From contig QMMS01000218.1 of NCBI GenBank assembly GCA_003647375.1, forward strand, positions 1 to 7,562: a stretch of DNA of 7,562 bases, written 5' to 3'. The position numbers were made by a program, and so were the translations under genes. The notes below the pieces were generated by a model that did no database searches, had not been told where the DNA came from, and saw only the letters and a program-made list of their open reading frames with translations. Shown in pieces: positions 1-6,429 of this stretch; within the stretch, counting starts at the first letter, position 1; each line of letters begins with the position of its first letter. This stretch comes from Deltaproteobacteria bacterium. Its GTDB lineage: Bacteria > Desulfobacterota > Desulfobacteria > Desulfobacterales > B30-G6.

Positions 1-1432
1 ACACCCTGAAGTCCTTCAGCGCGCGCCCGGCCAATTCATAGTTCTTGACCGCGATCACTTCCTGTTGCCCGTCCTGATCGAGATCTTTTAAAAGGACCCG
101 CATGGGGAGATAGCGGAACTCCTCCTCTCCCTTGCCGGTCATGCCTATGGAAAAAGAAAGCGTGCTGCCGCCATAGTGTTCACTCCCGGTCCATTCATGG
201 ATGCCGTTTTCATCGAACAGTTCCAGGCGATCCAAATAATTATTGGCCAGCACGCTGTTGCTGCCGCGGTTGAAGACATCGCCAAAGGCAAAACCCATCA
301 GGTTGATGGAGTCCTTGGCAATGACATTATCGCCGGCTGTATAGGACGTCCCGGACCAGTGCAGATGGTAGATAGGGTTGACTTTTTCTACTCGTGGCGT
401 GAAATCCTGGCCGAACAGCATGGGCGGCTGGCCGTCTGTGTGGATGACCCGGTACAACCTGCTGCTGTTGTCGACTATTTTTCGATAATCCTTTCCATCG
501 TATTCCAGAACAAACGAAGATACCCCCGTCCGCTGCGGTGTTAGCCCGGATATGAATATTTCAGAGATGCCGTTGCCGTTGATGTCACCGATATCCACCC
601 CGATAAAATATTTGTTGGACGACTTCTTGAGTTCGTAAATCTTGTAGAATTTGTTGGCTTCGTTTCGGAAAATGAAGAGCTGGTTGCCGGTAATAACCAC
701 GGTTTCTATTTTCTTGTCTCCATCCACATCCCCCAGGGCCAGGCCGTGAATGTTGATTTTGTACGTACGGCTTTTCCAGAATTGTGATGAGAGCACTCCG
801 CCGATTGTAGCGGCGGACATTGCTTTTCCCTCTGCATCTGTTTCCGCCTGAATCGGGGTATCAATCATTTTTTCAGGGTGGGCCTGGGCTTGCTTAGATG
901 GTTGTGGCGCCGGTACGGGAGCACTAATGGCGGCCAAGGCAGCACCGGTCATCTTCGCATTGATATTGCGGGACAATGTATTGATTTTGGGTACCAGGTC
1001 ATCGATGGTTTCGCTCTGCTCGAAAAAGGTGAAGGTTTCTTCATTGCCAATGACATCCACAAGCCGGGCATCCAGGCTGGCGCTGGAGCCGAAAACGGTC
1101 AGGCTGCCGAAGAGCACAAAGTCGGCGCCCAGGCGTTGGCCTATTTCCCGGGCTTCGTTTTCATCGAGGGGTTCCTGCATGCCTTGCATGGCCTGGGCGG
1201 TCTTTTCCTCACTGATAACCACGACATCTTGGTCATGGGAGAGACGGGTTTCGAGCATGTCATGAATGCCGGACTTGAGGTATTGCATGTCTTCCGGCGC
1301 ATTGAGGGCAAAGGGGGTGATGGCGATTTTGACGGATTCATCCTGGGCTGTTGCTTTCTGAAGAACGAGAACAAGCAGCAGGGTTATGAGAACAAGTATT
1401 TTAATATGGAAAAAATTTATTTTCGATTTCAA
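1..1432 (-). CDS. Secreted FG-GAP/VCBS-repeat protein with TolB/FlgO-like N-terminal domain, C-terminus beyond the window
   Basis: An uninterrupted minus-strand frame of 477 codons runs from a TTG start at 1432 off the left edge. TTG is chosen because GGAGG lies 5 nt upstream and an in-frame TAG closes the frame nine codons upstream with no better start between. Residues 1-29 form a signal peptide: basic start (KSK), a hydrophobic run around ILVLITLLLVLVL, then a likely cleavage after ATA, so the product is exported. Residues about 34-130 (KIAITPF..., EIGQRLGADFVLFGSL) resemble the small alpha/beta domain of TolB N-termini and FlgO. After a Pro/Ala/Gln-rich linker near 165-190 come acidic calcium-binding-like FG-GAP loops: GDVDGDKKIE (about 233), GDINGNGISE (about 281) and LKDLDQDGQQEV (about 450), consistent with a beta-propeller. 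The substrate or partner is unknown. The secretion, domain order and repeats are visible; a periplasmic or outer-membrane-associated role is inferred. Confidence 0.85.
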   Translation of the reverse strand, partial: MKSKINFFHIKILVLITLLLVLVLQKATAQDESVKIAITPFALNAPEDMQYLKSGIHDMLETRLSHDQDVVVISEEKTAQAMQGMQEPLDENEAREIGQRLGADFVLFGSLTVFGSSASLDARLVDVIGNEETFTFFEQSETIDDLVPKINTLSRNINAKMTGAALAAISAPVPAPQPSKQAQAHPEKMIDTPIQAETDAEGKAMSAATIGGVLSSQFWKSRTYKINIHGLALGDVDGDKKIETVVITGNQLFIFRNEANKFYKIYELKKSSNKYFIGVDIGDINGNGISEIFISGLTPQRTGVSSFVLEYDGKDYRKIVDNSSRLYRVIHTDGQPPMLFGQDFTPRVEKVNPIYHLHWSGTSYTAGDNVIAKDSINLMGFAFGDVFNRGSNSVLANNYLDRLELFDENGIHEWTGSEHYGGSTLSFSIGMTGKGEEEFRYLPMRVLLKDLDQDGQQEVIAVKNYELAGRALKDFRV

Positions 1433-1437
1433 GGTAG

Positions 1438-1442
1438 CCTCC
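1438..1442 (-). promoter_or_regulatory. Shine-Dalgarno sequence fixing the TTG start
   Basis: On the minus strand GGAGG sits 5 nt before TTG at 1432. It is the strongest ribosome binding site of the left half and decides the non-ATG start of the FG-GAP protein. Confidence 0.75.
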
Positions 1443-1493
1443 AGTATGAATAAACGCTAATTTTTTTATTTGGCCGTATATATTTGGATCCTC

Positions 1494-1532
1494 GCCCCCT
1501 TCCTACGAAGGGGCAGGCATACGGGAATGACG
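1494..1532. repeat. Degenerate, longer copy of the CATTCCCG palindromic repeat
   Basis: Read on the minus strand, this begins CGTCATTCCCG like the two copies to its right but then diverges. Its centre has its own GC-rich stem (CTTC/GAAG flanked by CCC/GGG, positions about 1496-1513). It lies 62 nt from the FG-GAP protein start, so it sits in that gene's upstream region. It is probably a variant of the same dispersed element. Confidence 0.5.
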
Positions 1533-1564
1533 TTTATGTATTTCGTTACATGCACAAGCCATTT

Positions 1565-1591
1565 CTGGATTCCCGCCTCCGCGGGAATGAC
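1565..1591. repeat. CATTCCCGC-type palindromic intergenic repeat, copy 1
   Basis: A 27-nt unit with an internal 8-bp stem ATTCCCGC / GCGGGAAT around a CTCC loop. The same 27 nt recurs in inverted orientation at 1716-1742 with a single mismatch. Such REP-like units are common and dispersed in many proteobacterial genomes (established knowledge). The gap 1433-1767 holds no gene: apart from the repeats it is featureless, AT-rich near the FG-GAP start, and the short open frames crossing it merely translate the repeats. Confidence 0.8.
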
Positions 1592-1709
1592 GCCGGTTCA
1601 AATCGCTTTGGGTCTTATCTTTTTCAGAATTCTCCGACCTGCCAGTAGTGGGCATGCTTACAAGAAGGATGATGTCGTAAACCGACAACGTACCTGTTTT
1701 ACCATAGGA

Positions 1710-1744
1710 CCCTGGGTCATTCCCGCGAAGGCGGGAATCCAGGG
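1710..1744. repeat. CATTCCCGC-type palindromic repeat, copy 2, forming an extended hairpin behind gatB
   Basis: CCCTGG / CCAGGG outer arms enclose ATTCCCGC / GCGGGAAT with a GAAG loop, giving a 14-bp stem interrupted only by a 3-nt bulge (GTC, 1716-1718). It starts 24 nt past the gatB stop, so it would form at the 3' end of the gatB mRNA and could protect or end the transcript. There is no T-run after it in either direction, so a classical intrinsic terminator is not supported. Confidence 0.75.
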
Positions 1745-1767
1745 CTTTCAACTATTGCCCAAAGCGA

Positions 1768-3192
1768 TTAGCGAAGTTTTTCCCTCAGCAGCTGATTCAC
1801 AATCTTCGGGTCGGCCTTGCCTTTGGTTTCCCGCATGACCTGGCCCACGAAAAAGCCCATGAGTTTGGTTTTGCCGTTTTTATACGCCGCCACCTCCTTG
1901 GGGTTGCTATCCAGAATCGTGGCGACAATTTTTTCGATGGCCGCAACGTCAGACACCTGGACCAGGCCCTTTTGGTTGACAATTGTCTTAGCCGGTTCTC
2001 CGGTGGCAGCCATCTCTTCGAAGACTATTTTGGCGATTTTATTGCTGATCACGCCTTCGTCCTCCAGTTCGAGCAGTTCTGCCATGGCTGCCGGGGCGAT
2101 AGGCGCTTCGAGGATGGACTTTCCGGAGGTGTTGAGCAGGCCCTGCAGGGGGCCCATGATCCAGTTGCTCACCGGCTTGGGCTTGGGAAACAGTTTCACG
2201 CAGGCTTCGAAATAGTCGGCCAGTTCACGGCTGGCGGAAAGCACAGCGGCATCATAGGCCGGCAGACCGTATGCATCGATGAACCGGGCTTTTTTTTGTT
2301 CCGGCAGTTCGGGCTGGTTTTTCCGGGTGGCTTCCACCCACGCGTCGTCGATGATAAGGGGCAACAGGTCGGGGTCCGGAAAATAGCGATAGTCGTGGGC
2401 ATCTTCCTTGCCGCGCATGGAAAAGGTCCTGTTTTTGGCCGGGTCCCAGAGCCTGGTTTCCTGAACGACTGCTCCGCCGTCCATGATAATCTCTTTCTGG
2501 CGGGATACCTCATAGGCAATGGCTTTTTCCACGTGTTTAAACGAATTGAGGTTTTTCAATTCCGCACGAATGCCGAAGATATCCGACCCCTTGGGCATGA
2601 TGGATACATTGGCGTCGCAGCGGAAGCTGCCCTCTTCAAGGTTGCCGTCGCTCACATCCAGGTAGCGCACAATGGAGCGCAGTTGCCTCAAGTAGGCGCC
2701 GGCTTCCTCCGGGGTGCGCATGTCCGGCTCACTGACGATTTCCATGAGTGGCACGCCGGTGCGGTTCAGGTCGACCCGGCTTATTGGCCGGGCAGTGTCA
2801 TGGGTCAGCTTGCCGGCGTCCTCTTCCATGTGGATGCGGGTGATGCCGATGCGCTTTTTTTGTCCTTCGATCTCGATGTGGAGATGCCCGTGCTCGGCAA
2901 TGGGCAGTTCGTATTGTGATATCTGGTAGCCCTTGGGGAGGTCCGGGTAAAAGTAGTTTTTGCGGGCAAAACGGCTTTCCCGGTTGACACTGCAGTGGGT
3001 GGCAACGGCCATTTTGAGGGTATAATCGACCACCTTCTTGTTGAGTACCGGCAGCACACCCGGCATACCCAGGCAGACCGGGCAGGTGTGCGTGTTGGGC
3101 GGTGCGCCGAACGCGGTTGAGCAGCCGCAGAAAATTTTGGTCCTGGTTTTCAGCTGGGCATGGACCTCCAGCCCGATGACGGATTCAAACAT
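1768..3192 (-). CDS. gatB: Aspartyl/glutamyl-tRNA(Asn/Gln) amidotransferase subunit B
   Basis: Subunit B of the cytoplasmic GatCAB complex, which binds mischarged Glu-tRNA(Gln) or Asp-tRNA(Asn), phosphorylates the acyl group with ATP and uses ammonia from GatA to amidate it. The 474 residues match the family's usual length. Visible hallmarks are the start [14 protein letters not shown], a zinc-binding set C22, C24, C37 and C40, [11 protein letters not shown] (121-131), the family signature around [17 protein letters not shown] (141-157), [10 protein letters not shown] (188-197), [10 protein letters not shown] (267-276), and a C-terminal helical GatB/YqeY tRNA-binding tail from about 325. The start at 3192 is preferred over one 99 nt upstream because it begins at the conserved N-terminus and has AGGA 7 nt before it; the longer frame would have to translate a perfect hairpin. 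gatA and gatC are not in the window, so gatB stands alone here. The gene appears intact. Confidence 0.98.
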   Translation of the reverse strand: MFESVIGLEVHAQLKTRTKIFCGCSTAFGAPPNTHTCPVCLGMPGVLPVLNKKVVDYTLKMAVATHCSVNRESRFARKNYFYPDLPKGYQISQYELPIAEHGHLHIEIEGQKKRIGITRIHMEEDAGKLTHDTARPISRVDLNRTGVPLMEIVSEPDMRTPEEAGAYLRQLRSIVRYLDVSDGNLEEGSFRCDANVSIMPKGSDIFGIRAELKNLNSFKHVEKAIAYEVSRQKEIIMDGGAVVQETRLWDPAKNRTFSMRGKEDAHDYRYFPDPDLLPLIIDDAWVEATRKNQPELPEQKKARFIDAYGLPAYDAAVLSASRELADYFEACVKLFPKPKPVSNWIMGPLQGLLNTSGKSILEAPIAPAAMAELLELEDEGVISNKIAKIVFEEMAATGEPAKTIVNQKGLVQVSDVAAIEKIVATILDSNPKEVAAYKNGKTKLMGFFVGQVMRETKGKADPKIVNQLLREKLR

Positions 3193-3245
3193 ATTTATTT
3201 CCTCTGGTTTAGCAGGAATTATTTTTTCGTTCATGTTTCTATATA

Positions 3246-3280
3246 TTTCAAACGAAATCGCTCCGCGATTTCGTTTGAAA
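3246..3280. repeat. Perfect 16-bp-arm palindrome in the gatB leader
   Basis: TTTCAAACGAAATCGC, a 3-nt TCC centre, then its exact reverse complement GCGATTTCGTTTGAAA. It starts 54 nt before the gatB start codon and lies just downstream of the suggested gatB promoter, so it would form a long stem-loop at the very 5' end of the mRNA. Possible roles are transcript stabilisation, translational control or a REP-like dispersed element. No T-run follows on the minus strand, and no intact gene ends here on the plus strand. Confidence 0.9.
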
Positions 3281-3299
3281 ACTAACACCAACCTTTTTC

Positions 3300-3329
3300 A
3301 TTGTAAAGGATTGGGTGGAAAAATGGCAG
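3300..3329 (-). promoter_or_regulatory. Possible gatB promoter
   Basis: On the minus strand CTGCCA (3324-3329, four of six matches to TTGACA) and TACAAT (3300-3305, five of six matches to TATAAT) are separated by 18 bp. Initiation would fall near 3293, placing the 3246-3280 hairpin at the start of a roughly 100-nt leader. Rated on consensus match only. Confidence 0.3.
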
Positions 3330-3338
3330 CATTGTTCT

Positions 3339-3461
3339 ATGCCTGTCGCAGGAAACCATCGAAGAGTATCTGACGGTAAGATCATCGTGTCGGGAGACAA
3401 GCATCTTACCAGCATAAGGAAATACATTGACATCATGTCGTCATATTTCCATAAAATATGA
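3339..3461 (+). pseudogene. Remnant of a PIN-domain toxin-like gene, C-terminal end
   Basis: A plus-strand frame reads MPVAGNHRRVSDGK then IIVSGDKHLTSIRKYIDIMS and stops at 3459-3461. The stretch VSGDKHLxSIxKYxxI resembles the last strand and helix of PIN domains of the toxin-antitoxin type, where (V/T)(S/T)GDKxLL carries conserved acidic residue(s) of the Mg-dependent RNase site. The rest of the domain (about 100 residues upstream, with its first Asp and Glu) is missing, and no antitoxin is seen, so this is read as a decayed fragment left by a deletion. The similarity is short, and a chance resemblance is possible. Confidence 0.4.
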
Positions 3462-3469
3462 CGATATGG
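3433..3469. terminator. AT-rich hairpin behind the DUF4143 ATPase gene
   Basis: CGTCATATTT and AAATATGACG pair around CCATA (core 3439-3463), and the stem extends to 3433/3469 with G-T wobbles. It begins 3 nt after the ATPase stop codon on the minus strand and also covers the stop of the PIN-like remnant on the plus strand, so it may be a shared 3'-end structure between convergent units. It lacks a U-tract, so termination by itself is uncertain. Confidence 0.4.
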
Positions 3470-3472
3470 CGA

Positions 3473-4612
3473 TCAAATATAGTCTTTTAAAAATTGATTT
3501 GCCGAGCACACACGGATTCCTTCCCTGGTTACAAAATCACAATTTATTTTGAAGAGTACCTGTGTCGCCGCAACTTGTGGAAACCTCTTTTTCAGGTACT
3601 TCAAAGGAAGGGCAACTTTCTTGTCAGACAGTTTGCATTCGATAAAATGGAGGGGATTTTTATTTTCTAAAATGACAAAATCAACTTCGCGTTTGTCTAT
3701 GTCCCTAAAATAGCGCAGTTCTATTTCACGCCCCTCGCTATCCTGTTGGTAATAGCACCATTTCAGCAAATGGCAGGCGATGATATTTTCAAAACGGGCA
3801 CCCGGATCGGCTATCACGGTCCAGTCCATGTGATAGTGCTTTGCCTCCTTTTTTACGGCACGGATTTTGGGTGCACCAAAAGGGTAGATTCGAAAAATCA
3901 TGTAGAGGTTCTCGAGCATACCTATCCATCGTGATACGGATTGATGCGATACTTGAAGATCTTGACGCAGGGCATTGAGTGATAGCGGAGACCCGACCAG
4001 ATCAGGGAGCCGGAGCACCAAATTTTCAATGTGGGTTAGGTCCATAACATTTTCAAGATTGGCAAGGTCTTCCTGAATCACCCGGGAACGATACTCCCTG
4101 CTCCATCGCCGGGTATCCTTGTCAGATTTCAACAGGAATGGTTCCGGAAAACCACCGTAATTAAAAAGGTCCGTAAGCCCGGCCTTATTTATCGGCAACA
4201 ATTCGTTCAACGTCAGCGGCATGAGCCGATAAAAATGGTAACGCCCCTGCAGCGAATCGCCTCCCCTGCGATAATAATCCAACCGGGCGCTGCCGGTTAC
4301 AAGTATGTCCAGTTCATCTCCCCTTTTGTCGAAAAGACCCTTAACCACCTGTCGCCAACGGGAGTATTTGTGTATTTCATCAAGAATGAGGATACCATTA
4401 CCAGCAGGGAACTGTTCTTTGATGATGTTTTCCCTGTCTGCAGCCGCATCCCAGTTGAGATACCTTTCCCCAAGGTTGCAGCCGGCTTTTTTACAAAGAA
4501 ATTTTGCCAGGGTGGTTTTGCCGGACTGACGCGGTCCGCCTATAAAAACCATTTTACGGCTCAAATCATTTTCGATTTCATTTTGAATATAGCGCTGAAT
4601 ATATTTGCCCAT
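3473..4612 (-). CDS. AAA ATPase of the AAA_14/DUF4143 type with a nuclease-like C-terminal domain
   Basis: A 379-residue protein with the full architecture of the family. The P-loop GGPRQSGKT (25-33) with lysine 32 and Walker B ILILDE (74-79) are intact, followed by the sensor-like VTGSAR (105-110) and GGDSLQGRYHFYRLMPLT (117-134). The DUF4143 part starts near GGFPEP (153-158), has a winged-helix-like segment at about 205-240 (LSLNALRQDLQVSHQSVSRWI), and ends with a PD-(D/E)XK-like fold: REVDFVI with D311 and FIECK with E325 and K327. Members are abundant, often solitary and frequently transferred; their cellular role is not established. Here it has no operon partner and is convergent with the small plus-strand remnant. 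The start at 4612 has only a weak GGGA, 8 nt upstream. The length is typical and no truncation is seen. Confidence 0.93.
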   Translation of the reverse strand: MGKYIQRYIQNEIENDLSRKMVFIGGPRQSGKTTLAKFLCKKAGCNLGERYLNWDAAADRENIIKEQFPAGNGILILDEIHKYSRWRQVVKGLFDKRGDELDILVTGSARLDYYRRGGDSLQGRYHFYRLMPLTLNELLPINKAGLTDLFNYGGFPEPFLLKSDKDTRRWSREYRSRVIQEDLANLENVMDLTHIENLVLRLPDLVGSPLSLNALRQDLQVSHQSVSRWIGMLENLYMIFRIYPFGAPKIRAVKKEAKHYHMDWTVIADPGARFENIIACHLLKWCYYQQDSEGREIELRYFRDIDKREVDFVILENKNPLHFIECKLSDKKVALPLKYLKKRFPQVAATQVLFKINCDFVTREGIRVCSANQFLKDYI

Positions 4613-4656
4613 ATTTTAATCCCAATCGGAAAAAACTCGCGAGTATTTTTAGATGG

Positions 4657-4695
4657 AGATTAATATTTCAGTAAGAAATAGTCAAGATGAAATAT
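4657..4695 (-). promoter_or_regulatory. Possible promoter with operator-like inverted repeat for the DUF4143 ATPase
   Basis: On the minus strand TTGACT (4680-4685) and a poor -10 TAATCT (4657-4662) are 17 bp apart. An inverted repeat ATATTTCA (4663-4670) / TGAAATAT (4688-4695) with a 17-nt centre straddles the -35 box, the layout of a repressor site. Both are judged by eye and may be chance in AT-rich DNA. Confidence 0.25.
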
Positions 4696-4760
4696 CGTCG
4701 GCATACGATCGGGGAGATAAGGAATATCGTTTGGATGGGAAATGAAAGTTGGATTTCTTT

Positions 4761-4790
4761 TTGACAATATCAGAAACTAGACGTTATAAA
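4761..4790 (+). promoter_or_regulatory. Sigma70-like promoter for the DUF2065 gene
   Basis: A perfect TTGACA (4761-4766) and TATAAA (4785-4790, five of six) are 18 bp apart, the best promoter match in the window. Transcription would start near 4797, giving a leader of about 135 nt before the ATG at 4933. The gap 4613-4932 otherwise holds the ATPase promoter region and the two palindromes; I see no gene in it. Confidence 0.6.
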
Positions 4791-4878
4791 TAGCTCTTTA
4801 TGTTAACCGCGCAACAAATGTCATTCTAATAAAATCCAATAGTTATAAAGTGGAGTGATGCTTGTTGGATGTAATGGC

Positions 4879-4892
4879 AGCGCAGCTGCGCT
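4879..4892. repeat. 14-nt perfect palindrome AGCGCAGCTGCGCT
   Basis: Self-complementary around AG|CT in the leader of the DUF2065 gene, separated by a single base from the larger hairpin that follows. It could be a dyad protein-binding site or part of a tandem RNA structure. Confidence 0.7.
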
Positions 4893-4893
4893 A

Positions 4894-4921
4894 ACTAAAT
4901 GCGCCCCGTGGCGCATTTAGT
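4894..4921. repeat. Perfect 12-bp hairpin directly before the DUF2065 ribosome binding site
   Basis: ACTAAATGCGCC, loop CCGT, then GGCGCATTTAGT. The stem ends 1 nt before the GGGGA ribosome binding site at 4923-4927, so folding could affect ribosome access. No T-run follows, which argues against an intrinsic terminator. Its layout (AAAT, GC-rich centre, ATTT) resembles the hairpin before gatB, suggesting one class of dispersed element. Confidence 0.8.
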
Positions 4922-4932
4922 CGGGGATAAAT

Positions 4933-5118
4933 ATGGATTTTTTTCTGTGTGTTATCGGCATGGTCATGGTGGTGGAGGGCATTCCCTATTTTGCGTTCCC
5001 CGGAAAGATGAAAGGCTGGGTTGAAAAGGTGCTGGAAATGCCGGAAAACACCCTGCGGCGGGTAGGGCTGGTTTTGATGATTTCAGGGATATTTCTGGTA
5101 TATTTAGGCAAAAATTAA
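4933..5118 (+). CDS. DUF2065 (YjeT-like) small inner-membrane protein
   Basis: A 61-residue protein with two predicted membrane helices, about 4-22 (FLCVIGMVMVVEGIPYFAF) and 43-58 (RVGLVLMISGIFLVYL). They are joined by a short charged loop KMKGWVEKVLEMPENTLRR, which would hold the conserved P(E/D)xxLRRxGL pattern of DUF2065. Length and layout match the family, whose best known member is E. coli YjeT; its function is unknown. GGGGA sits 5 nt before the ATG, which fixes the start. It lies on the same strand as queA, 143 nt upstream, and may share transcription with it, though nothing ties it to queuosine synthesis. Confidence 0.88.
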   Translation: MDFFLCVIGMVMVVEGIPYFAFPGKMKGWVEKVLEMPENTLRRVGLVLMISGIFLVYLGKN

Positions 5119-5147
5119 GAAAATTGTTTTACGTTTTAGGTGAGTCT

Positions 5148-5172
5148 TCAGCAGATAGAGTAAGGCTGCTGA
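5148..5172. repeat. Weak inverted repeat between the DUF2065 gene and queA
   Basis: TCAGCAG (5148-5154) and CTGCTGA (5166-5172) are separated by 11 nt. The stem is short and no T-run follows. The rest of 5119-5261 shows no clear promoter or gene; TAAAAT at 5206-5211 has no matching -35 box. Confidence 0.3.
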
Positions 5173-5261
5173 TTACATAAAACCCAACCCGGATGAATAA
5201 GAAACTAAAATCCTAAGCATACATGATGTGACTTCACTACATAGGTGCTAAAACGACAATT

Positions 5262-6323
5262 ATGTATTCTTTAAACGACTACGACTACCATCTTCCCGAG
5301 GAAAACATAGCGCAGCAGCCTGCTGCCCGCAGGGATCATTCCCGGTTGCTGGTTGTGGGGCGCGGAAACGGCTCCCTCGGCCATGGCCATTTCAGCGATC
5401 TGCCGGAACATCTTTCCGCTTCTGATGTGCTGGTGGTCAACAACACGGAAGTTATCCCGGCACGGCTGGTGGGCAGGAAGGAAACCGGCGGACGTGTCGA
5501 GCTGTTGTTGCTCGATTACACATCGGAAGCCGTTCGGAATGCCATCGGCAAGGATTTTGAAACGCGCTGCCTGGTCAAAGCCTCGAAACGGCCCCGCATT
5601 GGCAGCCGGTTCGTATTCGGAGCCGGGCTGACGGCGGAAGTTGTCGGCATCGATGGCATGCAGCAAAAAGTCAGATTCTCACATGAGGGTGATTTCGAGC
5701 GCCTGCTGTACCGCATTGGCAAAGTCCCTTTGCCACCTTACATCCGGCGCCAGGATAATGCTGACGGAGCTGATGACCACATCCATTATCAGACGGTTTA
5801 TGCGTCTCAAAAAGGGGCTGTGGCCGCCCCCACGGCAGGGCTGCATTTTACCGGGAACATCCTTGAAAGGTTGAAAAAAAAGGGCGTCAAGGTCGTTGAA
5901 ATTACCCTCCATGTGGGATACGGTACTTTTTCGCCGGTGCGTGTTTCCGACATCCGGCAGCATGCAATGCATGCGGAGCGGTTTTCCATTTCAGACCAGA
6001 CCGCCGAAATTATCAATCAGGCCAGGCAGGCCGGACACCGGGTAGTGGCGGTGGGCACAACATGCGTGCGCACGCTGGAGTTTGCATCTACAGCGGACGG
6101 TGAGGTGGCACCGGGCAACGGATCCTGCGACCTTTTTATATATCCGGGCTTTCATTTCAAAGTGGTCGATGCCATGGTAACCAACTTTCACCTGCCACAG
6201 TCGACATTGCTGATGCTCGTTTCCGCCTTTGCCGGACGGGATAAGATTCTCGATGCCTACCGGATTGCAATTCAAAAGGGGTATCGGTTTTATAGTTATG
6301 GTGATGCAATGCTCATATCTTAA
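5262..6323 (+). CDS. queA: S-adenosylmethionine:tRNA ribosyltransferase-isomerase
   Basis: QueA transfers and isomerises the ribosyl group of S-adenosylmethionine onto 7-aminomethyl-7-deazaguanine (preQ1) at position 34 of tRNA(Asp, Asn, His, Tyr), making epoxyqueuosine in the cytoplasm. The 353 residues are the normal length. Diagnostic stretches are the start LNDYDYHLPEENIAQ, NNTEVIPARLVGRKETGGRVELLLL (60-84, given here by its ends), GKVPLPPYI (153-161), the YQTVYA...APTAGLHFT block (176-197), HVGYGTFSPV (217-226), VGTTCVRTLE (264-273), NFHLPQSTLLMLVSAFAG (308-325) and the C-terminal YRFYSYGDAMLI. The start is fixed by the conserved N-terminus; its ribosome binding site is poor, with AGGTG about 14 nt upstream. 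tgt, acting just before QueA on the same tRNA base, lies downstream, separated by an inserted unit. The frame appears intact. Confidence 0.98.
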   Translation: MYSLNDYDYHLPEENIAQQPAARRDHSRLLVVGRGNGSLGHGHFSDLPEHLSASDVLVVNNTEVIPARLVGRKETGGRVELLLLDYTSEAVRNAIGKDFETRCLVKASKRPRIGSRFVFGAGLTAEVVGIDGMQQKVRFSHEGDFERLLYRIGKVPLPPYIRRQDNADGADDHIHYQTVYASQKGAVAAPTAGLHFTGNILERLKKKGVKVVEITLHVGYGTFSPVRVSDIRQHAMHAERFSISDQTAEIINQARQAGHRVVAVGTTCVRTLEFASTADGEVAPGNGSCDLFIYPGFHFKVVDAMVTNFHLPQSTLLMLVSAFAGRDKILDAYRIAIQKGYRFYSYGDAMLIS

Positions 6324-6334
6324 GAACGAATGTC

Positions 6335-6366
6335 CAATATCCAATAATGAATAATCAATTTCCAAG
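6335..6366. repeat. Left inverted repeat of the four-helix-bundle unit
   Basis: It begins CAATATCCAATA and ends CAATTTCCAAG. The reverse complement of 6832-6863 shares both ends exactly, with all five mismatches confined to the central nine bases. Confidence 0.8.
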
Positions 6367-6429
6367 TGAAGTCATCTGGTTATCAGCGACAAGCATTAAC
6401 CCACAAAGAAAATAATAAAAAAAGTGTGA

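Noticed and set aside
878..1453. A 191-codon plus-strand frame, with a second plus-strand frame at 176-544.
   Set aside because: Both are antisense to the FG-GAP protein, which has a signal peptide, domain motifs and a ribosome binding site.
1494..1744. A short CRISPR-like repeat array.
   Set aside because: The copies are in mixed orientation, palindromic and irregularly spaced, with no uniform spacers or cas genes.
1470..1838. A 122-codon protein with the phrase WIPASAGMT, and an opposite-strand frame with DSRLRGND.
   Set aside because: These phrases are the usual translations of the CATTCCCGC intergenic repeat and appear as false genes in many genomes.
1972..2919. A 315-codon open frame on the plus strand.
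   Set aside because: It lies wholly antisense to gatB, whose product is unmistakable. The translation (many Gly, Phe, His, Val) is typical of an antisense shadow in GC-rich coding DNA.
3193..3291. A longer gatB start adding 33 residues.
   Set aside because: The extension has no family similarity, encodes the perfect hairpin and lacks a ribosome binding site; the start at 3192 matches the conserved N-terminus.
4235..4663. A 142-codon plus-strand frame.
   Set aside because: It is antisense to the P-loop and Walker B part of the DUF4143 ATPase, which is clearly the coding strand.
4894..4921. A rho-independent terminator before the DUF2065 gene.
   Set aside because: No T-run follows on either strand, and the ribosome binding site begins 1 nt after the stem.
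4783..4921. An integron attC-like site, suggested by GTTATAAA twice and GTTAACC nearby.
   Set aside because: The core and inverse-core sites do not pair in the required arrangement, and there is no integrase or cassette array.
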